A DNA stretch of 64,000 bases from RUG563 sp045589355 (GTDB taxonomy: Bacteria; Bacillota; Clostridia; Christensenellales; Aristaeellaceae). Of this stretch, positions 24,480 through 32,385 are shown piece by piece. The notes below the pieces were generated by a model. That model did not search any database. It was not told the origin of the DNA and was given only the letters and a program-made list of their open reading frames with translations. The position numbers and the translations under genes were made by a program. Numbering within the stretch: position 1 is the first letter of the stretch; each line of letters starts with the position of its first letter. The DNA is taken from assembly GCA_045589355.1 (NCBI GenBank), contig JAZNOW010000058.1:1-64000 (forward strand), read 5' to 3'.

Positions 24480-24800
24480 TTATATCGTTGTAGTTTTTGT
24501 GTGTCAAGCTGCGTGAAATATACCACGCAAAATAACACTTATCCTATGCCACCAACGGATCGTGGCGGCGCTTGGACTCAATACCACGGAAAACCTGCGG
24601 AACCTCCCATCAGCCCAGCCATAGAGAAAAGGCTGGCAGTGATGGGAATGCCGTTCACCCAAAAACCGGAAGCGGACGGATATCCGGTTTGTGGGCTGAC
24701 CGGAAAATGAAGCGTGTCTATCCGCAGGACACGCTTCCAAAGGCGGCCCTGCCGGCTTTGCGCTGGGTCATCCAATAGGGGCGGGAGCGTCCTGTTGGCA
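24480..24800. other. gene-poor stretch upstream of oriT
   Basis: No convincing gene is seen. A short plus-strand frame (24546-24713) has no ribosome binding site and no recognisable family. Base composition shifts from AT-rich to GC-rich near 24,545, which may mark an old junction within the element. Confidence 0.4.
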
Positions 24801-24804
24801 CACA

Positions 24805-24840
24805 ACTTTCAGAATGAAAGTGTAGTGTGTTATACCTTTG
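24805..24840 (+). other. oriT of the MobV (pMV158) type
   Basis: ACTTTC-agaat-GAAAGT forms a small inverted repeat, immediately followed by TAGTGTGTTATACCTTT. In pMV158-family plasmids the transfer origin has an equivalent hairpin followed by TAGTGTG/TTATAC, where the relaxase nicks after the last G. By that rule the nick would fall between 24829 and 24830. A MobV relaxase gene is on the same element at 26772. The match to pMV158 is from memory. Confidence 0.85.
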
Positions 24841-24932
24841 AAGAGCGTGCGCGGCGGGCTGTATGCATTGCATGCAGCTTGCGGCGGATGGCAAAGGTGC
24901 TGCGGTGAACGCAGCAGATTTGACAGACGTGA

Positions 24933-24970
24933 AACGGCGACAGACTGAGAAAGTCTGCCGCCGTTTTTTT
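24933..24970 (+). terminator. strong terminator downstream of oriT
   Basis: ACGGCGACAGACT and AGTCTGCCGCCGT form a 13-base stem with one mismatch, followed by TTTTTTT. It faces the plus strand although no plus-strand gene was recognised upstream. It may stop read-through across oriT or end a short RNA. Confidence 0.75.
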
Positions 24971-24990
24971 GCGTGCGCTTCAAAGGGATA

Positions 24991-25842
24991 TCATTCGTTT
25001 TCCCCGGGAACTTCATGGGGCTTGTTGACCGGGTGCTGCTTGCCACGGTTCCGTTTCATATTGGCTATCTGATCGGATTTGGCGGTGATCTGCAGCAGCG
25101 CGTTGGCATCTTCCGGTGTCTGTTTCTTTTCAGGAATGCCAATCAGCCCCAGTACCTGCATGGCCATATCCTGGGGTGTGGCACCGTTCCGGGCGGATTG
25201 TACCATCTCCTTCAGGAACCCGGGGTCCGGCAGCAGGCTCATATCGGCGGTAGCGCTGTCCTTTTCATGTGCTTTGCGGATATCCAGAATCATGCTGTCC
25301 AGCTCCTCGTGGATCTGGTGTTTCATATAAAGGGCATCGCCCTCCTGCATATATTTGAGGGCACTCAGGGCTACGTCTTCGCCGTCCTGGTCAAATTGTT
25401 CCATCAGGGACCGGCGCAGGATTTCAGCACCGATGCTGTATCCCTGCACTTGCTGATCCAGCAGCCTGTCCACGGCAATTTCCATATCCACCATCAGCCG
25501 CCGAAAATTCTTATGCAGAATGATTTCGGATAAAAGCCTGCGGTTGATTTTGCCGCTTTTCAAAACCTCCAGCACTTCCTGACTGAAATACTGGTTTTCA
25601 CTTCCCTGGCCGGAAGGAGTTGTTTCTTCCGTCAGCCCCAGAAGATAATCCGTGGATACGCCATAAAATTGCGCCAGCTTGATCAGGGCAAAGGTGGAAA
25701 TATCGCCGAATTCGTCATTTTCATATTTGCTCAGTGCAGAACGGCTCAGCCCTGTCTGGGCGGCCAGTTCTTCCAGGTTCAGCCCCATCACCGATACCCG
25801 AAGGTCTTTCAGCCTTTCGCCGGTAGTCAGTTTATCCCGCAT
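24991..25842 (-). CDS. XRE-family transcriptional regulator
   Basis: A 283-residue protein. Residues about 8-70 (GERLKDLRVSVMGLNLEELA, then AQTGLSRSALSKYENDEFGD) are a clear helix-turn-helix of the XRE type. The remaining 200 residues are mainly helical and charged, with no recognised domain. The gene is divergent from the CHC2/MobV operon (26042 onward), with a 200-base intergenic region, so it may control mobilisation. A GGAGG ribosome binding site precedes the ATG. Confidence 0.82.
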   Translation of the reverse strand: MRDKLTTGERLKDLRVSVMGLNLEELAAQTGLSRSALSKYENDEFGDISTFALIKLAQFYGVSTDYLLGLTEETTPSGQGSENQYFSQEVLEVLKSGKINRRLLSEIILHKNFRRLMVDMEIAVDRLLDQQVQGYSIGAEILRRSLMEQFDQDGEDVALSALKYMQEGDALYMKHQIHEELDSMILDIRKAHEKDSATADMSLLPDPGFLKEMVQSARNGATPQDMAMQVLGLIGIPEKKQTPEDANALLQITAKSDQIANMKRNRGKQHPVNKPHEVPGENE

Positions 25843-26041
25843 GTTTCTTCCTCCTTTTGTGGAGTGTTCTCCTTATTTTACCATATTTCCAAGAGCGTGG
25901 AAATCAGAAATTTCCGACAATTTTTCCAACTTTTCGGATATACGGGAAAGCCCCTGTTTTCTTTGTATAATACGCCATGTCCGATGCATCGACAACATGA
26001 ACCTTGAAAACTAAACAACGAATTTTTATCAGGAGGAACTT

Positions 26042-26701
26042 ATGGAAAATATGTATCTGAAAGTAAAAGAAATGATCTCTGTACGCGATGCGGCGTTTTT
26101 CTACGGCCTGGATGCGGATCGTATCGGTCTGTATCCCTGTGTGATTCATCAGCATGACCAACCTGGTATGGAGATTGGTGACCGGTATTATTATTGCCAC
26201 GAATGCCGTCAGTCTGGTGATGTGATTGACCTGGTGGCGAGGATGTTTGTCCTGTCCAGGAAAGAAGCGGCTGAAAAACTGATACTGGATTTCGGGCTGC
26301 TCAGCCGGAATGAATTGAAGGCATTTACCGAAGAATGGCAGTGCCAGAAAAACCCGGATCAGGATCAGCTGCATGCCATGTTTGTGCTGAGCGAAGTGGT
26401 GCATGTCATGCGCATCTGGAAAGAAGTGTGTCTGGCTATCCGTTTGCACGGAGAAGTGAAAAAGGCGTTCTCTCTGGTGTGCAGATACCTGTTTGTGTTT
26501 GAAGACATGCTGGATCGCATCGCCTTTGGCACGGATGCACAGGCACAGGAAATGATGAACATTCTGAACGAAACGGATCTGATCGATGCACTTGAACAAG
26601 ATATTCTGGAGGGAAATAAGGTGCATAATCCCTGGTTGTTTGAAGACGAGGATGATGACATGCCCTTTGATGAAAACATCGATTCGGAAGAGATGATCTG
26701 A
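26042..26701 (+). CDS. CHC2 zinc-finger domain protein (primase-like)
   Basis: A 219-residue protein whose first 80 residues form a CHC2 zinc finger like that of DNA primase: VRDAAFFYGLDADRIGLYPC, then H-x2-H and YYYCHECRQSGDVIDLVARM. No TOPRIM catalytic domain follows. The C-terminal half is helical and acidic. Such stand-alone CHC2 proteins lie next to Mob genes in clostridial mobilizable elements and may help priming or relaxosome assembly. The ATG has a perfect AGGAGG. It is 70 bases upstream of the relaxase gene. Confidence 0.85.
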   Translation: MENMYLKVKEMISVRDAAFFYGLDADRIGLYPCVIHQHDQPGMEIGDRYYYCHECRQSGDVIDLVARMFVLSRKEAAEKLILDFGLLSRNELKAFTEEWQCQKNPDQDQLHAMFVLSEVVHVMRIWKEVCLAIRLHGEVKKAFSLVCRYLFVFEDMLDRIAFGTDAQAQEMMNILNETDLIDALEQDILEGNKVHNPWLFEDEDDDMPFDENIDSEEMI

Positions 26702-26709
26702 TCCTCCCT

Positions 26710-26742
26710 TGCTGCCCGGTGCAGCCAAATGCCCGGGCAGCA
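26710..26742. other. stem-loop between the CHC2 and mob genes
   Basis: TGCTGCCCGG and CCGGGCAGCA form a perfect 10-bp stem with a 13-base loop, with no T-run after it. It could attenuate transcription into mob or stabilise the transcript. A transfer role is less likely because a better oriT is at 24805. Confidence 0.55.
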
Positions 26743-26771
26743 GGGTTGTGCCTGAAAGAAAGGACAATACC

Positions 26772-27743
26772 ATGACCCGAGGCAACTATGCCATTCTTCG
26801 GTTTGAAAAGCATCAGGGTTACCCGGCCAAGAAGATCGAAGACCATCATGAGCGGCAAAAGGAAACCTATGCCAGCAATCCGGATATTGATCCGGAACGG
26901 AGTCATCTCAATTATCACATCATTCGCCCCCGGGGACGGTATTTTACCGAAATTCAGCAGCGCATTGCTGCGGCGCATTGCCGTACCCGGAAGGACAGCG
27001 TGCGTTTTGTGGACACGGTGATCACCGCCAGCTCGGAATTTTTCAAAGGAAAAACCCCCAAGGAAACAAGGGCCTATTTCGTCCATGCCTGCCGCTTCAT
27101 GGCGGAGAGGGTGGGGAAGAGTAACATCATTTCCGCCGTGGTGCATATGGACGAAAAAACACCCCACATGCATCTGGTGTTTGTGCCCCTGACCAGCGAT
27201 AATCGGCTTTCTGCCAAAGAGATCATCGGCAACCGAAAGCAGCTGGTCGCCTGGCAGGATGATTTCTGGAAGCACATGGCCACGAAATTTCCGGAACTGG
27301 AAAGAGGCGAAAGTGCAAGCCTTACCGGCCGTACCCATATCCCCACCCGGCTTTTCAAGGAAGCAGTGCACCTGAACCAATTGAGGGATCAGCTGATGGA
27401 TCTTCTTTCAGAAGTGACACCCTTCAATAAGGGCAAAAAGACGGTGGAAATTGAAAAGCTTTTGTCCCGGTACGTTCCCGGTGTGGAGCAGATGCGCACC
27501 CGGCTGAAAAAGTACGAAGGAGCGTTCCGGGAAATGAAGCAGGAACAGGAAACCTTGCTGCAAAAACTGGAAGACAGTAAGGAAAGCACGGTGGAGAAAA
27601 TGGCTATTCTGAAGAAACTGAATGAGTATGAGGAATTGCAGCGGACGGTGTATTACGTACCGCCGGAAATTATGGAAGCCGCACGGCAAATGAAGCGGAT
27701 AAATAACCAAAAATCGGTAAAAACTATTGGAAAAGGAGAGTGA
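26772..27743 (+). CDS. mobV: MobV-family relaxase (plasmid recombination enzyme)
   Basis: A 323-residue Mob/Pre protein. The N terminus NYAILRFEKHQGYPAKKIED, the NYHIIRPRGRYF segment and the metal-binding motif VVHMDEKTPHMHLVFVPL (about residue 122) define the MobV family. The C terminus is a coiled coil (MKQEQETLLQKLEDSKESTV). It nicks oriT and covalently leads the transferred strand. The ATG at 26772 has AAAGGAC upstream. The oriT it should recognise is 1.9 kb upstream rather than directly in front of the gene. The protein is shorter than pMV158 MobM (494), the C-terminal extension being reduced. Confidence 0.93.
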   Translation: MTRGNYAILRFEKHQGYPAKKIEDHHERQKETYASNPDIDPERSHLNYHIIRPRGRYFTEIQQRIAAAHCRTRKDSVRFVDTVITASSEFFKGKTPKETRAYFVHACRFMAERVGKSNIISAVVHMDEKTPHMHLVFVPLTSDNRLSAKEIIGNRKQLVAWQDDFWKHMATKFPELERGESASLTGRTHIPTRLFKEAVHLNQLRDQLMDLLSEVTPFNKGKKTVEIEKLLSRYVPGVEQMRTRLKKYEGAFREMKQEQETLLQKLEDSKESTVEKMAILKKLNEYEELQRTVYYVPPEIMEAARQMKRINNQKSVKTIGKGE

Positions 27744-27747
27744 ATGC

Positions 27748-28014
27748 ATGCAGCTGAAGGTAAACGAACAGACCAAGATCGTCCAGATCTGGATGACCAA
27801 TGATGAGAAAAATGATCCCCGGGCACAGGCTAAAATGAAGGAACTGTGCGCCCAGTACAAAGAAAAAAAGTACCTGGTGGCCGTCTTTTATTCCGGCAAA
27901 AACGAACTGTACCCCAGCATCCGGGATCTGCTGGCCTACAACAAAAAGCGCTGTGCCGAACAGGCAGTTCAGCGTACCCGAACCCCGGGGAGGGCAGCCG
28001 GGATGGAAAGATAA
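27748..28014 (+). CDS. hypothetical small protein downstream of the relaxase
   Basis: An 88-residue protein (QLKVNEQTKIVQIWMTNDEK near the start). AAGGAG lies nine bases before ATG 27748. The start is four bases past the mob stop, so the genes are translated together. The pattern of strand-helix-strand (VQIWMTNDEK, YLVAVFYSGKNELYPSIRDL) is compatible with a small alpha/beta protein. No family is recognised. It is followed by a terminator, ending the mobilisation operon. Confidence 0.7.
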   Translation: MQLKVNEQTKIVQIWMTNDEKNDPRAQAKMKELCAQYKEKKYLVAVFYSGKNELYPSIRDLLAYNKKRCAEQAVQRTRTPGRAAGMER

Positions 28015-28025
28015 TAGTATGAAAA

Positions 28026-28048
28026 AGAGCGGGTAACCGCTCTTTTTT
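28026..28048. terminator. terminator of the mobilisation operon
   Basis: AGAGCGGG and CCGCTCT pair around a tiny loop, followed by TTTTTT; A-residues on the other side make it usable from both strands. It separates the mob operon from the converging DUF2971 gene. Confidence 0.8.
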
Positions 28049-28060
28049 CATTGCATACAT

Positions 28061-29065
28061 TTATTCTATGGAGAATGCATTTAGTTGATTATTTGCGTCA
28101 ATATAAGATTTATATATTTTTGAAATACCGGCTTCTTTGGCCATGCTGATAACAAGATTTTCGTCTTCTTTTGCCATTCTCAATCCTAAAATTATGCCAC
28201 TGGGAATCCATTCCATCATAATAGGTGGTTTCATGTTACAGCCAGTTATCATCCGCCATTCCTCATCATATTTGTGGCATTCTTTTTTTATTAATGTCGT
28301 TCTTTCACGTTCCCAAAGTAAGCTACCCAATCCTTTATAGAAATGTGGCGGGACTTCCTTACCAGTGACTTCACACACTTTACGTAACAAAACGTATTTA
28401 GCATAATTTGTTGCATTATATGGCGTATCTGAATAGTAGATTGGATATAGTGGAGTTCCGAAATTTGCTATTCCGCAATTGGCGCATTTGTCTTGTTTGC
28501 CGCATAAAAAGTTTTCATCTTTTTCAAGATCGTAGATTTGCACAAAGCCTTTGTGTTGATCTGCATATTTTAGCCAAAGAGCTTCATCGAAGCCATTTTC
28601 CGAAAAACAAACAGACCAAGTATCTTTCTTCACTTCATCACGTATAGTGAGTACCATATTAAGAAAGTTGGTAAGCTGCTCGCCTGAAAAGGCATGGCTT
28701 ATGTTTTCTACTGTTAATATATCTTTTTGTTCTTGAGAAAGTTGAGGAAACAGCCAGTCTTTTACATTTTCTATTATAGCGTTGATACTTTCAGGTGTTT
28801 GAAACGCGCTTAAGTACTCTTGTTTAATGGCCTCTAAGTCGATGTGAAGAAATGTATCGAATGGATCATCGTAGTAGTTTGCTGACGAAAAATATAACTT
28901 GTTCGTTCTTAATGCTTCCAAACTTTTTAAACTGACAGAGCGATACCTAAATAAAAGCTTGGGAAACTTGATAGTTTTCCTTAATTCGTTGCTCTCTTTT
29001 TCTTTGTTTGTTCCAGGAAGAGAACAAAGCGTATGCCAGAATTTTTCTCGATCTTGTGCGTTCAT
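28061..29065 (-). CDS. DUF2971 domain protein
   Basis: A 334-residue protein of the DUF2971 family. The segment LLFRYRSVSLKSLEALRTNK is followed by LYFSSANYYDDPFD, the family signature. SVCFSENGFDEALWLKYADQ, then HKGFVQIYDL, and a later EEWRMITG segment also fit. The biochemical role is not established; homologs are frequent in defence islands and as cargo of mobile elements. The ATG at 29065 is preceded by GGAGAT. It lies 32 bases downstream of hipA on the same strand and is probably co-transcribed. Confidence 0.85.
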   Translation of the reverse strand: MNAQDREKFWHTLCSLPGTNKEKESNELRKTIKFPKLLFRYRSVSLKSLEALRTNKLYFSSANYYDDPFDTFLHIDLEAIKQEYLSAFQTPESINAIIENVKDWLFPQLSQEQKDILTVENISHAFSGEQLTNFLNMVLTIRDEVKKDTWSVCFSENGFDEALWLKYADQHKGFVQIYDLEKDENFLCGKQDKCANCGIANFGTPLYPIYYSDTPYNATNYAKYVLLRKVCEVTGKEVPPHFYKGLGSLLWERERTTLIKKECHKYDEEWRMITGCNMKPPIMMEWIPSGIILGLRMAKEDENLVISMAKEAGISKIYKSYIDANNQLNAFSIE

Positions 29066-29097
29066 TTTGATATCTCCATTTCTTTCGAATGAGGGGT

Positions 29098-30216
29098 TTA
29101 GCGTAAAAGCATTTCTTGATATTTTTTGGCCAGGCATGATGTTTTATTATGTATTTCTTCGATAAGTAGCTTACAAACATTTGTCTTAATACCTGCAGTC
29201 TTTCCGACGGCCAATAAATCTTTTTCACCAGGATTTTTTCCATTGCCGTTCACAGTTATGGTATGCTCACCAAAGTATGTGGTACTCCAAGTCAGGTCAT
29301 ATGCCGGGGAGGGATGCCAGCAATCATGCGCATCATCATAAATCCAGGTGAAGTTTTTCGCATGATCATCTCGGTTGTGAGCCAATACATTGAAGCACAT
29401 CCTGCGGAACATCTGCTCCGTATCCGCAGCATTGCTGCGAGAAAGAATGCGGGTCAGCTTCATCAAAGTGTGGTAGTCCATAGAGGCTGTGCGCCAGTCA
29501 GCTTCCAAAATGGCAGCGGCGGTAAGCATATGGCGACGTGCAGAACCGTCCCTGTCAAAGCGCCGCACAGCGAAGTAACCGCTGCACCGTTTGGAGGGCA
29601 TCAGCTTTGTTTCGGGAACAATGATGCCGCAATCAGCAGCGCAGTCCATGTACTCTTTTTCCATCAGGCCGGTGTCCGGCATGTCACCGGAAGCAGGGAA
29701 CTTGATCACCCATTCATCAGTCATCACCTTGGGACGTGCACCGCCGGAGCTGCCGCCCATTTGGAACACATCGTCCAGATCCCTGACGTCTTCCCGGTTC
29801 AGGATGGCATGACACTTGGCAGACAGTTCGTCCAGATCGGTGGGCTTTACATCCTGATGAATATCCAAAGCAGGGCGATAGGTCAGCGCACCCATGCCGG
29901 ATTCACCTACAATGGCCAGCCGTTCCAACGGCGTTACACGGGATGCGTCCAACCCTCTGCTTTTCAGCATCCGATCCACCAGCAAGCGGCCCCAGGCATC
30001 CGGCAAGCTATCTGCAAATACGCCCCATAGGCCCTGAAAAGTAGTGGATGTGGGAACGAAAACCTTTTGCTCAACAGGCAAAGAGAAGGGACTGATGGCA
30101 AAGCCATTTTCCAGCCATGCATCGGAATAGGCAAAAGCTACTCGATGATCGGCAGTCTCAGCCAGTGTGCCCACATGGCGGTCATGCAGGTACACTTCCA
30201 CTTTACGTTCGTTCAC
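29098..30216 (-). CDS. hipA: HipA-type serine/threonine kinase toxin
   Basis: A 372-residue HipA protein. The N-terminal domain is EVYLHDRHVGTLAETADHRV with ISPFSLPVEQ. The kinase part has GGSSGGARPKVM (ATP/P-loop motif), FAVRRFDRDGSARRHML, and the catalytic/DFG-like region CFNVLAHNRDDHAKNFTWIY. HipA phosphorylates glutamyl-tRNA synthetase or another target and causes dormancy. GTG 30216 is used because GAGGAGG lies just upstream; it overlaps the hipB end by 14 bases, so translation is coupled. A DUF2971 gene follows. Confidence 0.92.
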   Translation of the reverse strand: MNERKVEVYLHDRHVGTLAETADHRVAFAYSDAWLENGFAISPFSLPVEQKVFVPTSTTFQGLWGVFADSLPDAWGRLLVDRMLKSRGLDASRVTPLERLAIVGESGMGALTYRPALDIHQDVKPTDLDELSAKCHAILNREDVRDLDDVFQMGGSSGGARPKVMTDEWVIKFPASGDMPDTGLMEKEYMDCAADCGIIVPETKLMPSKRCSGYFAVRRFDRDGSARRHMLTAAAILEADWRTASMDYHTLMKLTRILSRSNAADTEQMFRRMCFNVLAHNRDDHAKNFTWIYDDAHDCWHPSPAYDLTWSTTYFGEHTITVNGNGKNPGEKDLLAVGKTAGIKTNVCKLLIEEIHNKTSCLAKKYQEMLLR

Positions 30217-30478
30217 GAAGAACCTCCTCAATACTGCTGTACTCCACATTGGTGAACAGATTACGGATTTCATCAGCGCAGTCCAGCGCAACGCACAGCT
30301 TGGTCAATGAGATCAGCGAGATCTGCCCGCTGGTTTCAAATCGTTTGATACTGCCATAGCTCACGTTGCTCTTATCGCTGAGTTCCTGCTGCGATAGCTT
30401 GCGCCGTTTGCGGATGCGACTCAGACGCTGCGCCAAAGCCAAATTGATCTCTTCCGGGGTTTCCCATACAAAACTCAT
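30203..30478 (-). CDS. hipB: HipB-type XRE antitoxin
   Basis: A 91-residue XRE protein: LALAQRLSRIRKRRKLSQQE, then LSDKSNVSYGSIKRFETSGQ and ISLISLTKLCVALDCADEIR. It is the expected antitoxin and repressor for the overlapping hipA. A GGAGGA ribosome binding site precedes the ATG. Upstream there is an AT-rich 300-base intergenic region shared with the divergent controller gene at 30789. Confidence 0.92.
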   Translation of the reverse strand: MSFVWETPEEINLALAQRLSRIRKRRKLSQQELSDKSNVSYGSIKRFETSGQISLISLTKLCVALDCADEIRNLFTNVEYSSIEEVLRERT

Positions 30479-30695
30479 AATTTCCTCCGATGGATAAAAT
30501 ACGATCTATTCATTGTTTATTATTCTCGTATAGATAAAATGTTATCCACACAAAATATAACATAGTTTTCTCGAATCATCAAGTGTTTTTATGTTAGAGG
30601 TGTAATTTCATCAACTTGGCAGAACGAACTTTGTTGTGTTACATCATTGATTATCAAAATTATCAGTACAAATCAATATTTTCTTCTTCTTAGAG
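30479..30695. promoter_or_regulatory. AT-rich divergent intergenic region
   Basis: No gene is seen. Close to hipB the repeats TAGATAAAAT and GGATAAAATACGATCTAT could be HipB operator half-sites (GTATAGATAAAATG and GATGGATAAAATAC share GATAAAAT). The rest is AT-rich and without clear structure. Confidence 0.4.
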
Positions 30696-30699
30696 AGAA

Positions 30700-30755
30700 A
30701 CTTTCGCATCCTGTTGCGAAAGTCTCTTGCTCGCTTGGCAAATTGGTTGTATAAT
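30700..30755 (+). promoter_or_regulatory. promoter and palindromic operator of the defence-cluster controller
   Basis: ACTTTCGCA (30700-30708) and TGCGAAAGT (30715-30723) form a perfect 9-bp inverted repeat with a six-base spacer. It lies just before and partly adjoins a promoter with TTGCTC (30727-30732), 17 bases, TATAAT (30750-30755). The position is typical of an operator for autoregulation by the XRE protein at 30789. Confidence 0.7.
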
Positions 30756-30788
30756 AAAGTCGATGTTTATACCCGGAGGTCGAAAATT

Positions 30789-31022
30789 ATGGCAATTTCA
30801 TATAACAAGCTCTGGAAACTGCTCGTGGATAAGAAGATGAGCAAGGCAGATCTGCGCAAGGCAGCTGGTATCGCCCCTAACACGATGACCCGCCTGCGCA
30901 GGGATGAAGAAGTGACGCTGGCGGTGCTCAATAAGATTTGCGCGACCCTTGAAGTCGATATCGGGGATATTATGGAATTCCTTCCTGCAAAGGAAAAGAA
31001 GAACGGTGTGAGTTTAAAATAA
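30789..31022 (+). CDS. XRE-family controller protein upstream of the methyltransferase
   Basis: A 77-residue Cro-like protein: AISYNKLWKLLVDKKMSKAD, then LRKAAGIAPNTMTRLRRDEE and NKICATLEVDIGDIMEF. The size and place (61 bases upstream of a cytosine methyltransferase) match controller proteins of restriction-modification systems. It probably times expression of the seven-gene defence cluster. CGGAGG lies upstream of ATG 30789. The palindrome at 30700-30723 is the likely binding site. Confidence 0.85.
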   Translation: MAISYNKLWKLLVDKKMSKADLRKAAGIAPNTMTRLRRDEEVTLAVLNKICATLEVDIGDIMEFLPAKEKKNGVSLK

Positions 31023-31082
31023 ACCACTTTTATCACAGACGAGTTTGCCCAAAAAATATACAGAATGATGGAGTTTTGAAAC

Positions 31083-32351
31083 ATGCCCAAATACCTTGAC
31101 TTGTTTGCTGGCGCTGGAGGTCTTTCTGAAGGCTTTGTTCGTGCCGGATATGAACCTGTTGCTCATGTGGAAATGGATGTGGCAGCCTGCTATACGCTTA
31201 AAACCCGTTCGGCTTTCCACTGGCTGAATGAACATAATCACCTTGAACTCTACCATAGTTATCTAAACCAAGAAATCACACGGGAACAATTCTATGCAGA
31301 GATACCAGACGATGTTCTTGAGTCGGTTTTGAATTATGAGATTTCGGAAAATACATTGGAAGAGATATTTGAACGCATTGACCAACGACTGAACGGAGAG
31401 GGTCTGGACTTAATCATTGGTGGTCCGCCGTGTCAGGCATATTCAATAGTAGGCCGTTCGCGTTCTGAAACAAATATGGTAGGTGATCAACGCAACTACT
31501 TGTACAGACTGTATGCAGAGTTCCTTCGACGTTATCAACCGCGATATTTTGTATTTGAAAATGTAATCGGTCTCTTGTCTGCGCGTGATGAAGACGGTAC
31601 CCTTCACTTCGATAACATGCGTCGGTTGTTTGCTGAATGTGGTTACGAGACAGCTTACCAAATACTGAATGCATCGGATTACGGAGTCCTGCAAAACAGA
31701 AAAAGAATCATTCTGATTGGCTATCACGGCAACAATCATGGTTTTTATCCGGAGATTCAGCCGGTGGAAACCAATTGTACAGTAAACGAATTGTTTGGAG
31801 ACTTACCCGCAATCCAAGCCGGTGGTGGTGTCACTACGCCCGTTGCAACGCACCAGTATAATGGTGAATATCTGTTTTTGTCGGGCATTAAGCAGAACGA
31901 TCAAGAACCTGTTACATTTCATCAGGCACGCCCCCATACCCCCCAAGACCTTGAGATATATAGAATAACCGTTGAAAAATGGAACATGGGGCAGCAGCGC
32001 TTATCCTATACAGACCTGCCAGAACGGCTTCGAACTCACAGAAACACAAATTGTTTTCTTGACAGATTCAAAGTGGTTGCTGGAGATCTTCCCCAGGCAC
32101 AAACGATCGTTGCGCACATTGCCAAGGATGGACATTACTTTATTCATCCGGATATTGAGCAAAACAGGTCATTAACACCCAGAGAAGCTGCAAGAATTCA
32201 AACATTCCCGGACAACTATTACTTTGAATCTGTTAGCGGTGCTCCTTCCAGAACAAGCGCATTCAAACAAATCGGAAATGCGGTGCCTGTATGTCTTGCA
32301 TTCAGTGTTGCCGAAGCACTTTGGCCTCAATTTGATGACGAAAATGATTAA
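31083..32351 (+). CDS. DNA (cytosine-5-)-methyltransferase of the DISARM-like cluster
   Basis: A 422-residue C5 methyltransferase. Motif I is LDLFAGAGGLSEGF and motif IV GGPPCQAYS, with the catalytic Cys117. Motif VI is FENV and motif VIII QNRKRIILIG. Motifs IX-X are in SLTPREAARIQTFPDNYYFE and QIGNAVP. The target-recognition region lies between about residues 235 and 340. It would mark host DNA; in class 2 DISARM this role is played by DrmMII. The recognition sequence is unknown, but the Vsr endonuclease at the end of the cluster implies repair of T:G mismatches from 5-methylcytosine deamination. It is the first large gene after the XRE controller. Confidence 0.94.
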   Translation: MPKYLDLFAGAGGLSEGFVRAGYEPVAHVEMDVAACYTLKTRSAFHWLNEHNHLELYHSYLNQEITREQFYAEIPDDVLESVLNYEISENTLEEIFERIDQRLNGEGLDLIIGGPPCQAYSIVGRSRSETNMVGDQRNYLYRLYAEFLRRYQPRYFVFENVIGLLSARDEDGTLHFDNMRRLFAECGYETAYQILNASDYGVLQNRKRIILIGYHGNNHGFYPEIQPVETNCTVNELFGDLPAIQAGGGVTTPVATHQYNGEYLFLSGIKQNDQEPVTFHQARPHTPQDLEIYRITVEKWNMGQQRLSYTDLPERLRTHRNTNCFLDRFKVVAGDLPQAQTIVAHIAKDGHYFIHPDIEQNRSLTPREAARIQTFPDNYYFESVSGAPSRTSAFKQIGNAVPVCLAFSVAEALWPQFDDEND

Positions 32352-32385
32352 TGTACAAATGACAGCGATGTAAAGGATGGTAAGA

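Noticed and set aside
24480..24800. A gene or insertion-sequence remnant upstream of oriT
   Set aside because: The only frame (24546-24713) has no ribosome binding site and no transposase motif was found; no terminal inverted repeats could be identified.
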